Below are positions 25,689 through 35,680 of a stretch of 64,000 nucleotides of DNA, piece by piece. Under the pieces are notes generated by a model. The model ran no database searches, was not told the origin of the DNA, and worked only from the letters and a program-made list of their open reading frames with translations. Origin of the DNA: Pseudomonadota bacterium. Its GTDB lineage: Bacteria; Myxococcota_A; Polyangia; Polyangiales; Polyangiaceae. The stretch spans positions 1-64,000 of the forward strand of contig JAFAER010000223.1 of NCBI GenBank assembly GCA_023423895.1, written 5' to 3'. The position numbers were made by a program, and so were the translations under genes. Positions within the stretch are counted from its first letter, which is position 1, and each line of letters starts with the position of its first letter.

Positions 25689-26534
25689 ATGGGGGCTGCT
25701 CGCGCGCTCATCGCAATCTCGGTCGGTATCGCCGTGCCGGCGTGCGCGCTCTTCACCGATCTCGGGGGCTTCTCGAACGGCGACGACGAGACGAGCAGCG
25801 CCGACACGGGGAGTAACCCGAACACGGACGCCGCCGACACCGGTGATCGCATCGCGGAAGGCGGGACGACGACGCTCGACGGCGGCACCGACGCATCGTG
25901 CGGCCATCTGTTCTGCGAGGACTTCGACGACGACGCGGGGTTCTCGCGGTGGCAGCCGTTCGTCTCGACCCCTTCTGCCTCGTCGTTCACGATGCGCATC
26001 GATACGGCGGCCGCCAGCTCTCCGCCGAGCTCGCTCCTCCTCTCGGCAACACCCGCCCGCTGGGGCGAGTGGGGATATCTGCAGAAGGTCTTCGACCTCG
26101 GCTCGGCGACGACCCTCCGATGCAGCTTCGACATGCGCCTCGACGAGGTGCCGCCGGACGGGCAGTACACGCTCGGCGGATTCGTCGCGGCGGAGGTGGA
26201 GTCGCCGCATACCGTGTTGCTCTTCGTCCGGGGCGGAGGCGCCCGCATCGGCTTCGCGGAGGAGTGGAAGATGGACGGTGGCACGTCGGGGGCGATGGAC
26301 GGGCCGCCCCTCGGCGTGGAGCAATGGCGTAGCTTCGTCATCACGCTGCAGCGAGGGCCGAGCCCGAGCTTCAAGATCAGCGACGGCGTCGGCGTGTACA
26401 CGCTGGCGATGCCGTCGTGGCCGGCCACACCGAAGGTCGCGCTCTCACTCGGCGTGATGTTCGCGAATCCGTTCGCACTCGAGGACGTCGATTTGCGGAC
26501 GCGCTACGACAATATCCACTGCGACGCGCTCTGA
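25689..26534 (+). CDS. putative lipoprotein with jelly-roll-like domain
   Basis: 281 residues from the ATG at 25689, which places the signal peptide correctly with lipobox V-P-A-C (Cys near residue 18). A linker rich in Asp, Thr and Gly follows to about residue 70. The globular part starts with L-F-C-E-D-F-D-D-D and continues FSRWQPF and strand-rich segments ending in D-N-I-H-C-D, an arrangement typical of LamG or concanavalin-like carbohydrate-binding lipoproteins in myxobacteria. The upstream ATG at 25638 lacks a signal context. Probably surface-exposed; ligand unknown. Confidence 0.75.
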   Translation: MGAARALIAISVGIAVPACALFTDLGGFSNGDDETSSADTGSNPNTDAADTGDRIAEGGTTTLDGGTDASCGHLFCEDFDDDAGFSRWQPFVSTPSASSFTMRIDTAAASSPPSSLLLSATPARWGEWGYLQKVFDLGSATTLRCSFDMRLDEVPPDGQYTLGGFVAAEVESPHTVLLFVRGGGARIGFAEEWKMDGGTSGAMDGPPLGVEQWRSFVITLQRGPSPSFKISDGVGVYTLAMPSWPATPKVALSLGVMFANPFALEDVDLRTRYDNIHCDAL

Positions 26535-26616
26535 GCCGCGCGCGCGGTGCGGCTGCGTCCGCCGTTGTCCTTCGAAGCTGCCCGAGTATCGTATCTGCTG
26601 CGTGAGGAGGCTTTCG

Positions 26617-28926
26617 ATGCGAGTGGCGCGTTGGGTGTGTCTCGGAGCGATCTTGGTCGTCGGTTGCTCTGCATCGGCCGAGACCGCCGAGGACGGTGGC
26701 GCACTCGATGGCGACGGAGGCGACCGCCCGTCTTGCCCAGGGCAGACGCAGTGTGGTGCCGAATGCGTCTCGCTCATGCGGGATCCCCAGAACTGCGGCG
26801 GCTGCGGGAACGCATGTGCCGTCGGTCAGGTGTGCAGAGCGGGCCTGTGCGCTGACGCGACATGCGAAGGTGAAGCGTGCGCGGCCACGCTGACACGCGT
26901 GACGTCGACCGCTCCATCGGGCTCGTGTCCGGGCGGCGGAGTCGTCGTCCACGTCGGCGTCGACGACGGCTCTGGCGGCGGCGTGGCCCGAGACGGCGTG
27001 CTGCAGGACGGCGAGATCCGGAGCACGACCCACCGCTGCAACCCGTATTGCGGCGACGGCAACATCGACTCCCAGTACGGCGAGCTCTGCGACGACGGCG
27101 CGGCCAACGGAACCGGCAGCTGCACGTCGACGTGTGTACCGGCGCTCGACTGCGCTGCCTATCCGACGCCGCAGGGCTGCCTGCCGGTGGACTACGCCAT
27201 TCGTGCCGTCTCGGCGTCGGCGCCGACCACGGTTGGCGGCTTTCCGATCACGCTGTCCGGCACTCTCCCGACGTCGGGCACGGTCGCGATCACGATGGGA
27301 GGCGCGGCGCTCGTTCCGACGTCGGCGGATGCGTCGAGCATCGTCTTCCAGGCGCCACCGGGCATCGGCTCCGTTCCCATCACGATGACGGTGGGCGGCA
27401 CCGTCGTGCGCTACGCGAGCGCAACCGTCACGAACGACGGCGTGTACACACCCGTCCTCGCCGACGCGGCGCCTTTCAGCTATCCGGGCCCGACCGTCTC
27501 GAGCGTCGTCGGCTGCGCGATGACCGACGCGAACGGCACGCTCGGCTGCCCGCCCTCTGGCGGAACGGCGCTCACGATCACCGGCACCAACTTCGGCGCC
27601 TCCGCCGCTGGCAGCTCGGTCTCGGTCGGCGGTGTCCCGTGCTCGAACGTCACGCTCGGTGCTCCGCACACCTCGCTCACGTGCACGCTCCCGGCAGGCG
27701 TCGGCTACGACCTTCCCGTCGTCGTCACGGTCGGCGGAGCCGCGTCGTCGGGCGGACCGACGCTCTCGTATGCCGGTCCGGTGATCACGAACGTGGCAGC
27801 GCCTTCGAGCCCCGCGTTCGGTGGCGCGGTCATCACGATCGAGGGCACTTTCCCCGGGATCGAAGGCGGCACGCCCGCGGTCACGCTGTACGCGGGCGAC
27901 ATCGCGCAACCGTGCGGCGCGGTCACGGTGGAGTCGCCGTCGAAGGTCCGTTGCTCGCTCCCCGCCGGCGGGGGCGCGAACCTGGGCGTCGTCATCACGG
28001 TCGCCGGCGTACCGTCGCGCCGCTTCGCTTCGAACGTCAGCTACGCGCCGCCGAGCATCATCACCGGAACGCTGCGTAACGGCCCGAACGAAGTTCCCGG
28101 CACGACGACCAACGTGTCCAGCAGTACTCCGGAACGGATCTACTTCAGCGCGGCGAACCTGGGTCCCGATCCGAATCACGTCCGGGTGTTCTACGGTCCG
28201 CCCGCGGACCCGCGCGCGTATCGCTGTACAGGCGTCACCCTCTCGGCGGGCGGACTGAGCTGCGTCCCCGAGCCCGGTTCGGCCTCCGTCAACGTCCTCC
28301 TCGTGAGCGCCTATGGGCAGGAGAGCCTCCCGGGATCGGACACACTCGTGTTTCAGGACAAGACTGCCGTCGCGAGGATCAGCGGCTGCCTCGACAACGG
28401 CGCCCGCACCTCGAGCTGCCCCGCCAGCGGCGGTGTATCTATCGACCTGATGCTTGCATCGCCTGACGGTACCGAGCCCGTCCTCGTCACGGTCGGTGGA
28501 CGCACGTGCGTCGACGCGAGCTGGGTTACGCCCGATCGGCTGCGCTGCACGCTACCTCCGGGCGGAGGCATCCCGCCGCTCTCGCTGACCATGGCCGGCT
28601 CGAACGTGCGGTTCGCCGAAGGAGCCGTGCTCGAGTACGCCGTTCCGAGCATCGCTCGCGTCTCCGGGTGTCAAGACGTCGGCGTGACCACGATCGGTTG
28701 CGCGGCCGGAAGCACGCTCACGATCGCAGGTCAGAACTTCGGCCCCACCGGTGACGTCGTGCTCGTCGGCGGCAAGCCGTGCCTCGACGTCACGCACGAT
28801 CTCGCCATGGCCGACTCGCGCCTGACGTGCACGCTGCCGGCGGGCGCAGGGATGAATCAGGAGGTGCGCGTCCTCGATGTGAGCGGCCGGAGCTCGAACG
28901 TCCTGCACCTCTCGTACGCGCCCTGA
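26617..28926 (+). CDS. lipoprotein with Cys-rich module and multiple IPT/TIG domains
   Basis: 769 residues from the ATG at 26617, 6 bp after GAGGAGG. Signal peptide with lipobox V-V-G-C. Residues 30-80 are a Cys-rich module (GGCGNACAVGQVCRAGLCAD, the common stigma-type repeat of myxobacterial surface proteins). A C-N-P-Y-C-G-D-G segment at about 140-180 is followed by six or so IPT/TIG-like Ig domains, each with a strand such as T-I-T-G-T-N-F-G and a hairpin C-T-L-P-A-G-x-G. Many paired Cys suggest disulfides. Such proteins extend from the cell surface. No enzyme motif. Confidence 0.85.
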   Translation: MRVARWVCLGAILVVGCSASAETAEDGGALDGDGGDRPSCPGQTQCGAECVSLMRDPQNCGGCGNACAVGQVCRAGLCADATCEGEACAATLTRVTSTAPSGSCPGGGVVVHVGVDDGSGGGVARDGVLQDGEIRSTTHRCNPYCGDGNIDSQYGELCDDGAANGTGSCTSTCVPALDCAAYPTPQGCLPVDYAIRAVSASAPTTVGGFPITLSGTLPTSGTVAITMGGAALVPTSADASSIVFQAPPGIGSVPITMTVGGTVVRYASATVTNDGVYTPVLADAAPFSYPGPTVSSVVGCAMTDANGTLGCPPSGGTALTITGTNFGASAAGSSVSVGGVPCSNVTLGAPHTSLTCTLPAGVGYDLPVVVTVGGAASSGGPTLSYAGPVITNVAAPSSPAFGGAVITIEGTFPGIEGGTPAVTLYAGDIAQPCGAVTVESPSKVRCSLPAGGGANLGVVITVAGVPSRRFASNVSYAPPSIITGTLRNGPNEVPGTTTNVSSSTPERIYFSAANLGPDPNHVRVFYGPPADPRAYRCTGVTLSAGGLSCVPEPGSASVNVLLVSAYGQESLPGSDTLVFQDKTAVARISGCLDNGARTSSCPASGGVSIDLMLASPDGTEPVLVTVGGRTCVDASWVTPDRLRCTLPPGGGIPPLSLTMAGSNVRFAEGAVLEYAVPSIARVSGCQDVGVTTIGCAAGSTLTIAGQNFGPTGDVVLVGGKPCLDVTHDLAMADSRLTCTLPAGAGMNQEVRVLDVSGRSSNVLHLSYAP

Positions 28927-28939
28927 GTTGCGCGGGGTC

Positions 28940-29542
28940 ATGACCGCCATTCTCTTCGACGTCGGCGGCGTCCTCGAGGTCACGCCGACCACCGGCTGGC
29001 AGGCGCGGTGGGAGGCCGAGCTCGGGCTCGAGCCCGGCGCGATCGACGAGCGGCTCGCCGACGTCTACCGCGCAGGCACGGTGGGCGCCGTCACGCTTGC
29101 CGAGGCGGAGCGGTACATCGCCGGCGCGCTCGATCTCGACGCGAAGCAGCTCCAGATGCTGATGGAGGACCGCTGGGCGGAGTACCTCGGCGAGATCAAC
29201 GCCCCGCTGTACGCCTGGTTCCGCGGATGCCGGCCCCGGTTCAAGACCGGCATCCTCAGCAACAGCTGGGTCGGCGCGCGCGAGAGGGAGCACGCTCGTT
29301 ACGGCTTCGGCGATGCGTGCGACGTGCTCGTGTACTCGCACGAGGAAGGCCTGACGAAGCCGGACGCGCGCATCTACCAGCTTGCGTGCGAGCGGCTCGG
29401 CGTTGGCGCGGACGAGGTGGTCTTTCTTGATGACCTTCGAGCCAACGTCGAGGCCGCGCGCGCGCTGGGCATGCGCGGCGTTGTCTTCACGGGGGATACC
29501 CACGCGGCGATTCGCGAGCTCGAGGCGGTGCTCGGGTCGTAG
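28940..29542 (+). CDS. HAD-superfamily hydrolase (subfamily IA)
   Basis: 200 residues from the ATG at 28940 (an upstream TTG at 28928 adds 4 residues). HAD motifs are I: I-L-F-D-V-G-G-V-L (the second Asp is replaced by Gly, seen in some IA members), II: G-I-L-S-N-S, III: GLTKPDARIYQLACERLGV with the Lys, IV: V-F-L-D-D. The cap is the helical C1 type. Substrate unknown. Because the motif I acid/base Asp is absent (F-D-V-G instead of F-D-x-D), activity as a phosphatase should not be assumed. Confidence 0.85.
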   Translation: MTAILFDVGGVLEVTPTTGWQARWEAELGLEPGAIDERLADVYRAGTVGAVTLAEAERYIAGALDLDAKQLQMLMEDRWAEYLGEINAPLYAWFRGCRPRFKTGILSNSWVGAREREHARYGFGDACDVLVYSHEEGLTKPDARIYQLACERLGVGADEVVFLDDLRANVEAARALGMRGVVFTGDTHAAIRELEAVLGS

Positions 29543-30519
29543 GGGGCGCCGCGAGCGAGCGACGTCGTGATTCTGGCGCCCGACAGTGACGAACGCGGAG
29601 CGTGCGCTCCCGCGATGTTCTGTGGTCGGCCACTACTCGTATCAGAGTGATGTGTCGGAATATCGGATGCGCCGATCGGATTCGTGCGATTGAGGCGCGG
29701 TGGGGAGACTCGCTGTCGAGCAGAAGGGAGTGAGGATGGTGAGGTGGCACCTCGACTCGACGCCACGCCGCGGATCGCGCGCGCTGCGGCGTCGGTTGTG
29801 CTGGCACCGGCCGGTACTCGTAGCAGAGTGGTTTGTCGGGATATCGGATGCACCTCGTGCGATTGACGCGCGTTGGGGTCTGCTCGTCGTCGAGCAGAAG
29901 GGAGAGGGGATGGTGAGGATCGAGTCCGGCGGCGACGTTGGCTCGACGTCGGTCGAGGCGAGGGCCGGCTCCAGCCCGTGCCTCGCCGGCGGCACCTCGA
30001 CCGCCCGTTGAGACAGGCGCGGCTCAGCCACTCTGTTGCGTGTTCTATTCGCGAGCTCGGGGCTATACTTAACTGGGACCGGCCAACTGCACGATCGGGA
30101 CGACGGCGGCCAGATAGTTACCGCAGCGGCACTCGTCCTCCCTTGCCCCATGCCGACAGCGGGACATCGATGTTTCGGCTCGCGGCCAATCAGGTCTTCG
30201 GCTGCGACGAGCGACTGTCACATCGAATGGCAGCTTGAGAGAGATTTGAGCTCTCGATTCCATCGCTGCGCCAGTCGCTCGTCCGGTGATGCTATAACGT
30301 TGTAGCTGAGAATAGAGCGGTCACTGGCGATTTCTATTGACATGAATTTGCCTGACGGGCGTGTCGTCCGCGCGGGGTGTGTCGGGATGGGCGCCTGCGG
30401 CGATGCAAACGCCCTCTGACGAGCGATCTCGGCGCATGGACCTCGCGAGGTGATCGCGATCGCGGTCGTTCGCTGGAGTGGCCGTCCCGGAGGGCCGAAA
30501 TCTGCATGGTATGAGGGCG
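29543..30519. other. about 980-bp non-coding stretch with spaced repeat and AT-richer segment
   Basis: Holds the two-copy repeat at 29634-29918. From about 30030 to 30350 the bases look visibly more AT-rich than the neighbours, with a near-palindrome GCTATAACGTTGTAGC at 30291-30306 and a small hairpin of GAGAG/CTCTC arms near 30240-30255. No protein motif is visible in any frame. This is the longest gap in the window. Confidence 0.5.
29634..29918 (+). repeat. two-copy direct repeat with 181-bp period
   Basis: Copy 1 is 29634-29744 and copy 2 is 29815-29918. They align over about 100 bases with scattered substitutions and a small indel. Shared blocks include TACTCGTA/TACTCGTAT, ATATCGGATGC, CGTGCGATTGA, GTCGAGCAGAAGGGA and GGATGGTGAGG. 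The 70 bases between copies are not repeated. It is not in a gene. Confidence 0.7.
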
Positions 30520-30591
30520 CATGACGAAGCTGGGGTGGGCAGCATGACCAAGCTGGGGGAGGGCGGCATGACGACACTGCGAGAGGGCAGC

Positions 30592-30614
<23 letters not shown>
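30520..30614 (+). repeat. 23-24-bp tandem repeat carrying start codons
   Basis: Four units begin at 30520, 30543, 30567 and 30591, each opening CATGAC. Each unit has an ATG (30521, 30544, 30568, 30592), and two units end with a purine-rich GGGGGAGGG or GAGAGGG block that acts as a ribosome-binding-site-like sequence for the next ATG. The last three ATGs are in one frame, the frame of the HNH gene. Confidence 0.8.
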
Positions 30615-32042
<1,428 letters not shown>

Positions 32043-32082
32043 ATAGTGCCGCTACGGCGCTTCGCGCGGCCGCGTACCATGG

Positions 32083-32103
32083 CCCTGCTGCCAGTTAGCA
32101 GGG
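32083..32103 (+). terminator. possible hairpin downstream of the HNH gene
   Basis: CCCTGCT (32083-32089), 7-base loop, AGCAGGG (32097-32103). The stem is 41 bp after the HNH stop. No T-run follows, so intrinsic termination is doubtful. Confidence 0.35.
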
Positions 32104-32159
32104 GCATGGGCGAGGTGACGAAGATCGGGCTCTTCGTGTCCCTTCAGGTGTGACTGTAC

Positions 32160-32408
32160 GATCGAACACTCCGGACGCCCTCGGACGCGGACCTCGAGGT
32201 CGCCCCGAGCGCGGATCTTCGCGAGCGTCTTCAGCGCTGCCGCGCTCGAGCTCGAAGAGGATCTGCGGGCTGACGCCTACGAGCCGCGCGTACTTGGTGC
32301 GTGCGTCCGGCGATCTTGCGCATCTCCGCACCGTGGCGGCGATGGTGATGTCGCCGCGTGCGACGCGCTCGTCGAGCTCGTCGGGGAGCGTCGCGTCGCG
32401 TTGCGCAC
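32160..32408 (-). pseudogene. decayed HTH (XRE/HipB-like) regulator gene
   Basis: From a GTG at 32408 the minus strand gives LPDELDERVARGDITIAATV. After a one-base slip it gives M-R-K-I-A-G-R-T, then, back in the first frame, Y-A-R-L-V-G-V-S-P-Q-I-L-F-E-L-E-R-G-S. After another slip it gives L-K-T-L-A-K-I-R-A...L-E-V-R-V-R-G-R-P. Joined, these make a small XRE-type HTH protein of about 80-90 residues in which the recognition helix (V-G-V-S-P-Q-I-L) is intact. Three frameshifts make it non-functional. No partner toxin gene is adjacent. Confidence 0.7.
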
Positions 32409-32445
32409 CTGCGTTGGCGGACGGTCACCCCGACGCGCCGCGTTC

Positions 32446-32940
32446 TCAGTCGCCGATCGTGCCGTACGTCGGCGGTTTCTCCGCAGGCCGGTAGCCCGAC
32501 CAGACGACTCCGCAGCGTGCGTCGGGCTTCGCGGAGCCGTTGCCGCGGAGCCCGATGTACAGCGTCTGCCCGTCCTCGATCGGGAAGCGGCCGGAGACAT
32601 TCAGGCGGTCGCCTGGAACGACGAGCATGGTCCACTGCGGCTTGGCGTCGGCGCTCATCACGAAGAGCTCCTCCTGGCACCCGCCGGAGGAATACAGATT
32701 CGTCACGATGAACGGGCCGAGGAGAACGCGGACGCGCCCGCAGGATCGCGCGTCGGCCATGCTCGGGTCGCAGGGAAGCAAGGGAGCCTGCGAAGTGGCG
32801 TTCACCATCCCCGCGCGCAGGCTGTCGATCTCCGAACGTGCAGCAGTTGGCGCAGAAGCGACGGCAGCGGGCGGCGCTTCCGGCCTTGAGCGCATGCTCG
32901 CTCCGCGTTTCTGGGGGGACGTCGCCTCTCCGTTCGTCAC
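32446..32940 (-). CDS. hypothetical protein, last gene of a minus-strand operon
   Basis: 164 residues. The C-terminal 100 residues look structured, with strands such as RVRVLLGPFIVTNLYSSGG, QWTMLVVPGDRLNVSG and TLYIGLRGNG, and four Cys. The N-terminal 50 residues are Pro/Ala/Ser-rich and lack a signal peptide, although the Cys content suggests an exported domain. The N-terminus may therefore be wrong or lost. It starts 57 bp after the stop of the DUF2939-type gene on the same strand, so it is probably the fourth gene of that operon. No family recognised. Confidence 0.55.
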   Translation of the reverse strand: MTNGEATSPQKRGASMRSRPEAPPAAVASAPTAARSEIDSLRAGMVNATSQAPLLPCDPSMADARSCGRVRVLLGPFIVTNLYSSGGCQEELFVMSADAKPQWTMLVVPGDRLNVSGRFPIEDGQTLYIGLRGNGSAKPDARCGVVWSGYRPAEKPPTYGTIGD

Positions 32941-32997
32941 TGCCGATCCTGAGCTTGACGCTTTCGTCGTTCGAGTGCGCGTGAGGCCGTCGTCTCG

Positions 32998-33900
32998 TCA
33001 CGGCTCTTCGCCGCGCGCCACCTTGGTGCCGTCGGCGAATGCCAGCGAGTCGACGTCGACATCGAAGCCGTCCGTCTCGCCGAGCGCGTACACCCGCTCG
33101 GTGTCCTCGATGAATCGATTGACGTCGAACTCCCAGACGCCGTTCTCCGACGCGCCCGGAGCGATTTCGAGGCGGCCCTTGATGCCGTGGTCGAACCCGG
33201 CGGACGGCACGCGGATCCGTCCGGTGAGCCCCGTGATTGTCCGGTCACTGGTGTTCTCGAAGCGCACCTGGAACCGGTTCTTCCGCTCCCAGCCGTCACG
33301 AACAGACGTGTGGAGCTTCGCGGCGACGACGAGCTTGCTCAGCTTCTCTTCGTTCGCCTTCGCGATGGCCGCCTTGCGCGCCGCCTCTTCTTGCTCCTCG
33401 AGCGCGCGGAGCTCCTTCATGTTCGCGATGCGGTCGATGCGCCAGTACCCGTCGGGCACCTGCGTCATGTGGAACTTCAGGGCGAACGGCGCGCCGCCCT
33501 TCGTCGTGAGGTCGATGGCGAAGTAGGCGTTCCGCCCCTGACGGTCGATCTTCGGCAACTGTCCGCCCAGCGTCTTCTGGATGCCGCTACCGAGCTGCGA
33601 GTCCGCCGGCACCGACCCGTCCTCGATCGCCTTGATGACCTGCGGCTTGAGCTGCGTCAGCACTGCGCCGCCGAGCGCCGACGCGAGCGGATTGCCGTCC
33701 GCGGTGTCGGCCACGAGGGACTGGAGGACCGAGTCGATGTCGACATGCTTCTCGAACTCGTACCGGTCGCGGTGCTCGACCGCCGATGCGAGCTGTTTCA
33801 ACGAGTAGGTCGGAGAGTGCCTCCAATCGTGCCAGCCATAGGCGGCACCTCCGCCTGCGACGAGGACGGTCACGGCCCCGATGGCGAGCGCGCGCTTCAT
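32998..33900 (-). CDS. DUF2939-type membrane-anchored protein
   Basis: 300 residues from the ATG at 33900, which overlaps the stop of the preceding gene (ATGA). An N-terminal hydrophobic helix (L-A-I-G-A-V-T-V-L-V-A-G-G-G-A-A-Y-G-W) anchors it. Residues 30-170 match the DUF2939 pattern: S-P-T-Y-S-L-K-Q-L-A-S-A-V-E-H-R-D, V-D-I-D-S-V-L-Q-S-L. After a short helical, Lys-rich stretch (about 175-200) comes a C-terminal Ig-like domain of about 90 residues (VRFENTSDRTITGLTGRIRV). The role of DUF2939 is unknown. Translational coupling links it to the coiled-coil lipoprotein. Confidence 0.8.
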   Translation of the reverse strand: MKRALAIGAVTVLVAGGGAAYGWHDWRHSPTYSLKQLASAVEHRDRYEFEKHVDIDSVLQSLVADTADGNPLASALGGAVLTQLKPQVIKAIEDGSVPADSQLGSGIQKTLGGQLPKIDRQGRNAYFAIDLTTKGGAPFALKFHMTQVPDGYWRIDRIANMKELRALEEQEEAARKAAIAKANEEKLSKLVVAAKLHTSVRDGWERKNRFQVRFENTSDRTITGLTGRIRVPSAGFDHGIKGRLEIAPGASENGVWEFDVNRFIEDTERVYALGETDGFDVDVDSLAFADGTKVARGEEP

Positions 33901-34787
33901 GGCTGGGTTCCCGCCACGGAAGTCGCCGTGTTGTCGTCGAGGCGCTCTCTCGTTTGCTTCACCCGTGCGCGGACGTCCTCGCACTCCGAATCGCGAACGC
34001 GAATCGAGCGATCCTCGGGGAACGGATATCCGTCGAGGAGATCGAGCTGGTAGAGCCCGAGCTGAACCACCTCGGGATCCATGTTCGGCGGGCAGACGTA
34101 GTTGACGATGTCCGTGCCGGCGACGGTCTTCGTGCACGGGCGGACGAAGCCGTTGGTGTCCTTGCACTCGGTCCGGACGTTGCGCGTCTCGCGCTGCGGC
34201 GTGCACTGCTTCCGGACAGTGAGGCCAGGAGTCTTGTCCAGGACCTCCGAGTGCCGTCTCCGCGCCGCGCGTGCGCCTTCGGTCGAGTCGCAGAGCTCGA
34301 CGGTCTTCGTGTCGCGGTCGAGCATCGCGACCAGGTGCTGTCTCTCGCGGTCCCGCTTCTCGGTCTCGCGTTCGCGTTCGCGTGCGGCCTGCTCACGGGA
34401 ACGCTGCTCTTCGTATTGCTGTCGCTGTGCTTCGCGGTCCGCCTGCTCCTTCAGGTGCTGCGCCTTCTTGCAGGCACTCCGCGCATCCGCGTCGAGCAGA
34501 TCGCGAGCCGGCGTGAAGCTGCCGGGATCGGGAGCTTCGGCCGCGTACTTCTGCAGGAGCTCGCATGCGCCCTTCAGCTTCGCGATGTCTTCCTGGGCGG
34601 CCGGATCGCCGTAGCGGGTGCGGACATCCTTGATGGCATGCTCGTGGTACTCGATGTTCGGCCGCGTCATCGTGAACTGGTGCCCGCCGTAGCGGTACTG
34701 CCAGCCGACGACGCCACATCCAGCGAGGACGAACGCAGCGCCGAGCAGCGCGGTGGACTTGAAGCGTTGAGTCAACGGCGAGCTCAT
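33897..34787 (-). CDS. lipoprotein with coiled coil and Cys-containing C-terminal domain
   Basis: 296 residues from the ATG at 34787, which overlaps the previous stop (ATGA). Lipobox V-L-A-G-C (Cys near residue 24). Residues 50-110 hold two Cys (GACELLQKY, R-S-A-C-K-K). A highly charged coiled coil runs from about 115 to 150 (REQAARERERETEKRDRERQ), followed by a C-terminal domain with several Cys (KQCTPQRETRNVRTEC, YVCPPNMDPEVV). No family recognised. The middle operon gene links upstream and downstream genes by overlaps, suggesting a complex at the envelope. A frameshifted relative of the coil lies at 14054-14170. Confidence 0.8.
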   Translation of the reverse strand: MSSPLTQRFKSTALLGAAFVLAGCGVVGWQYRYGGHQFTMTRPNIEYHEHAIKDVRTRYGDPAAQEDIAKLKGACELLQKYAAEAPDPGSFTPARDLLDADARSACKKAQHLKEQADREAQRQQYEEQRSREQAARERERETEKRDRERQHLVAMLDRDTKTVELCDSTEGARAARRRHSEVLDKTPGLTVRKQCTPQRETRNVRTECKDTNGFVRPCTKTVAGTDIVNYVCPPNMDPEVVQLGLYQLDLLDGYPFPEDRSIRVRDSECEDVRARVKQTRERLDDNTATSVAGTQP

Positions 34788-35308
34788 TGACGCACCCACG
34801 TGATGTTCACCGTCGAGCGGCACTCCTGGATGCCGTTGCCTCGAAAGAGGGTCAGCTGCGCCGTGCCGGCGCCCTCCGAGCCGTCCTCGTTCCAGGTCGA
34901 CTTGCCGGTCTCGTGCGTCGTCCAGCCGGGACCGAGATCATCGCGCGCGCACTTGATGGTGAACTGGATGGAGCAGTTGTCTTCGGAAGGGGTCGACTCG
35001 CCCGTGCAGGAGCTCTCGAGCGCTTGTTGCGTCGTCGCGTCGAAGTTGACGATGGCTTCCGTCGTGTCGCCGTCGTTCGCGCACGTGCCGCTCCGCTGCG
35101 TGATGCGGACGACGTACGACCCGCTTCGATCCGCACAGGGGCCGCTCGGGCGCTCGGATTCAACGGTCGAGGTGCAGGCCGCGCTGAGGATCGCGGCCGC
35201 GAGCACGCTAGGGGTGGCCGCCTTCTTCCGCCAGCGAGCGCGGGGCTCGGTTGGGGCGCGGTGGGGGACAGCGTTTTCGACGGTCGGGGATCGTTCGAGC
35301 AGAGTCAT
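34784..35308 (-). CDS. putative lipoprotein, first gene of the operon
   Basis: 174 residues. The signal region is preceded by about 30 basic or Pro-rich residues, then L-A-A-A-I-L-S-A-A-C with the lipobox Cys near residue 45. The mature part has Cys pairs (GTCANDGDTTEAI, SSCTGESTPSEDNCSIQF) and ends in a strand T-V-N-I-T-W-V-R-Q. An AAGGAG ribosome binding site lies 10 bp before the ATG, within a hairpin (35317-35336). Its stop overlaps the start of the next gene. Function unknown. Confidence 0.7.
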   Translation of the reverse strand: MTLLERSPTVENAVPHRAPTEPRARWRKKAATPSVLAAAILSAACTSTVESERPSGPCADRSGSYVVRITQRSGTCANDGDTTEAIVNFDATTQQALESSCTGESTPSEDNCSIQFTIKCARDDLGPGWTTHETGKSTWNEDGSEGAGTAQLTLFRGNGIQECRSTVNITWVRQ

Positions 35309-35680
35309 CGCGGCGTCGCTCCTTCTTGTTGGAGCGTGCGCCGCGGTCTTCGCCGAAACGGGTGCCGCGAATGGACGCGACTGATCAGTTGCTCAGGCTT
35401 GCTGCGGGAGTGCGAGCATCGGCGCGCGAGAGCGACACGGCACTTGCACCGCGCCTTGGCGTTACCACCCTGCGCGCTTGCCGCGTGGCCTCGTGCAGGT
35501 CCGCGCGCACACGGGGCACCACAAGTCCCGGGAGGAGCTCGCCGAGTGGCTCTCGCCCGCGGCGAGAGAGCGGAGACGCGGCGGTCTGCGAACGTTGACC
35601 CTCGCTGACTTGCCTTCCTCGGCAGCTCGTCGCGAGCGATGCTCCGCCCTCGCGGAACCGGAGCGGTCTACATTGGGCCG
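35309..35680. other. 372-bp divergent gap
   Basis: Between the minus-strand lipoprotein operon and the plus-strand WYL gene. It contains the ribosome-binding-site hairpin. I see no other motif. A plus-strand frame from 35372 is open but has no family-like segment. Confidence 0.4.
35317..35336 (-). promoter_or_regulatory. hairpin that can bury the ribosome binding site of the 35308 gene
   Basis: CGCTCC and GGAGCG arms (6 bp) around an 8-base loop. On the minus strand the second arm contains the GGAG of the ribosome binding site of the first operon gene, so pairing would limit translation of a coupled operon. Confidence 0.4.

Noticed and set aside
26377..28179. A 600-codon open frame on the minus strand
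   Set aside because: It is fully antisense to the IPT/TIG lipoprotein gene, very Arg/Asp/Ala-rich, has no family motif and no ribosome binding site. It is a by-product of high GC content.
30036..30069. TTGCGT and TATACT as a housekeeping promoter
   Set aside because: The spacing is 22 bp, too long for a sigma-70-type promoter, and no gene starts within a useful distance.
35372..35598. Plus-strand open frame opening MDATDQLLRLAAGV in the WYL upstream gap
   Set aside because: After about 30 residues it turns Arg/Ser-rich. There is no convincing ribosome binding site and no recognisable domain.
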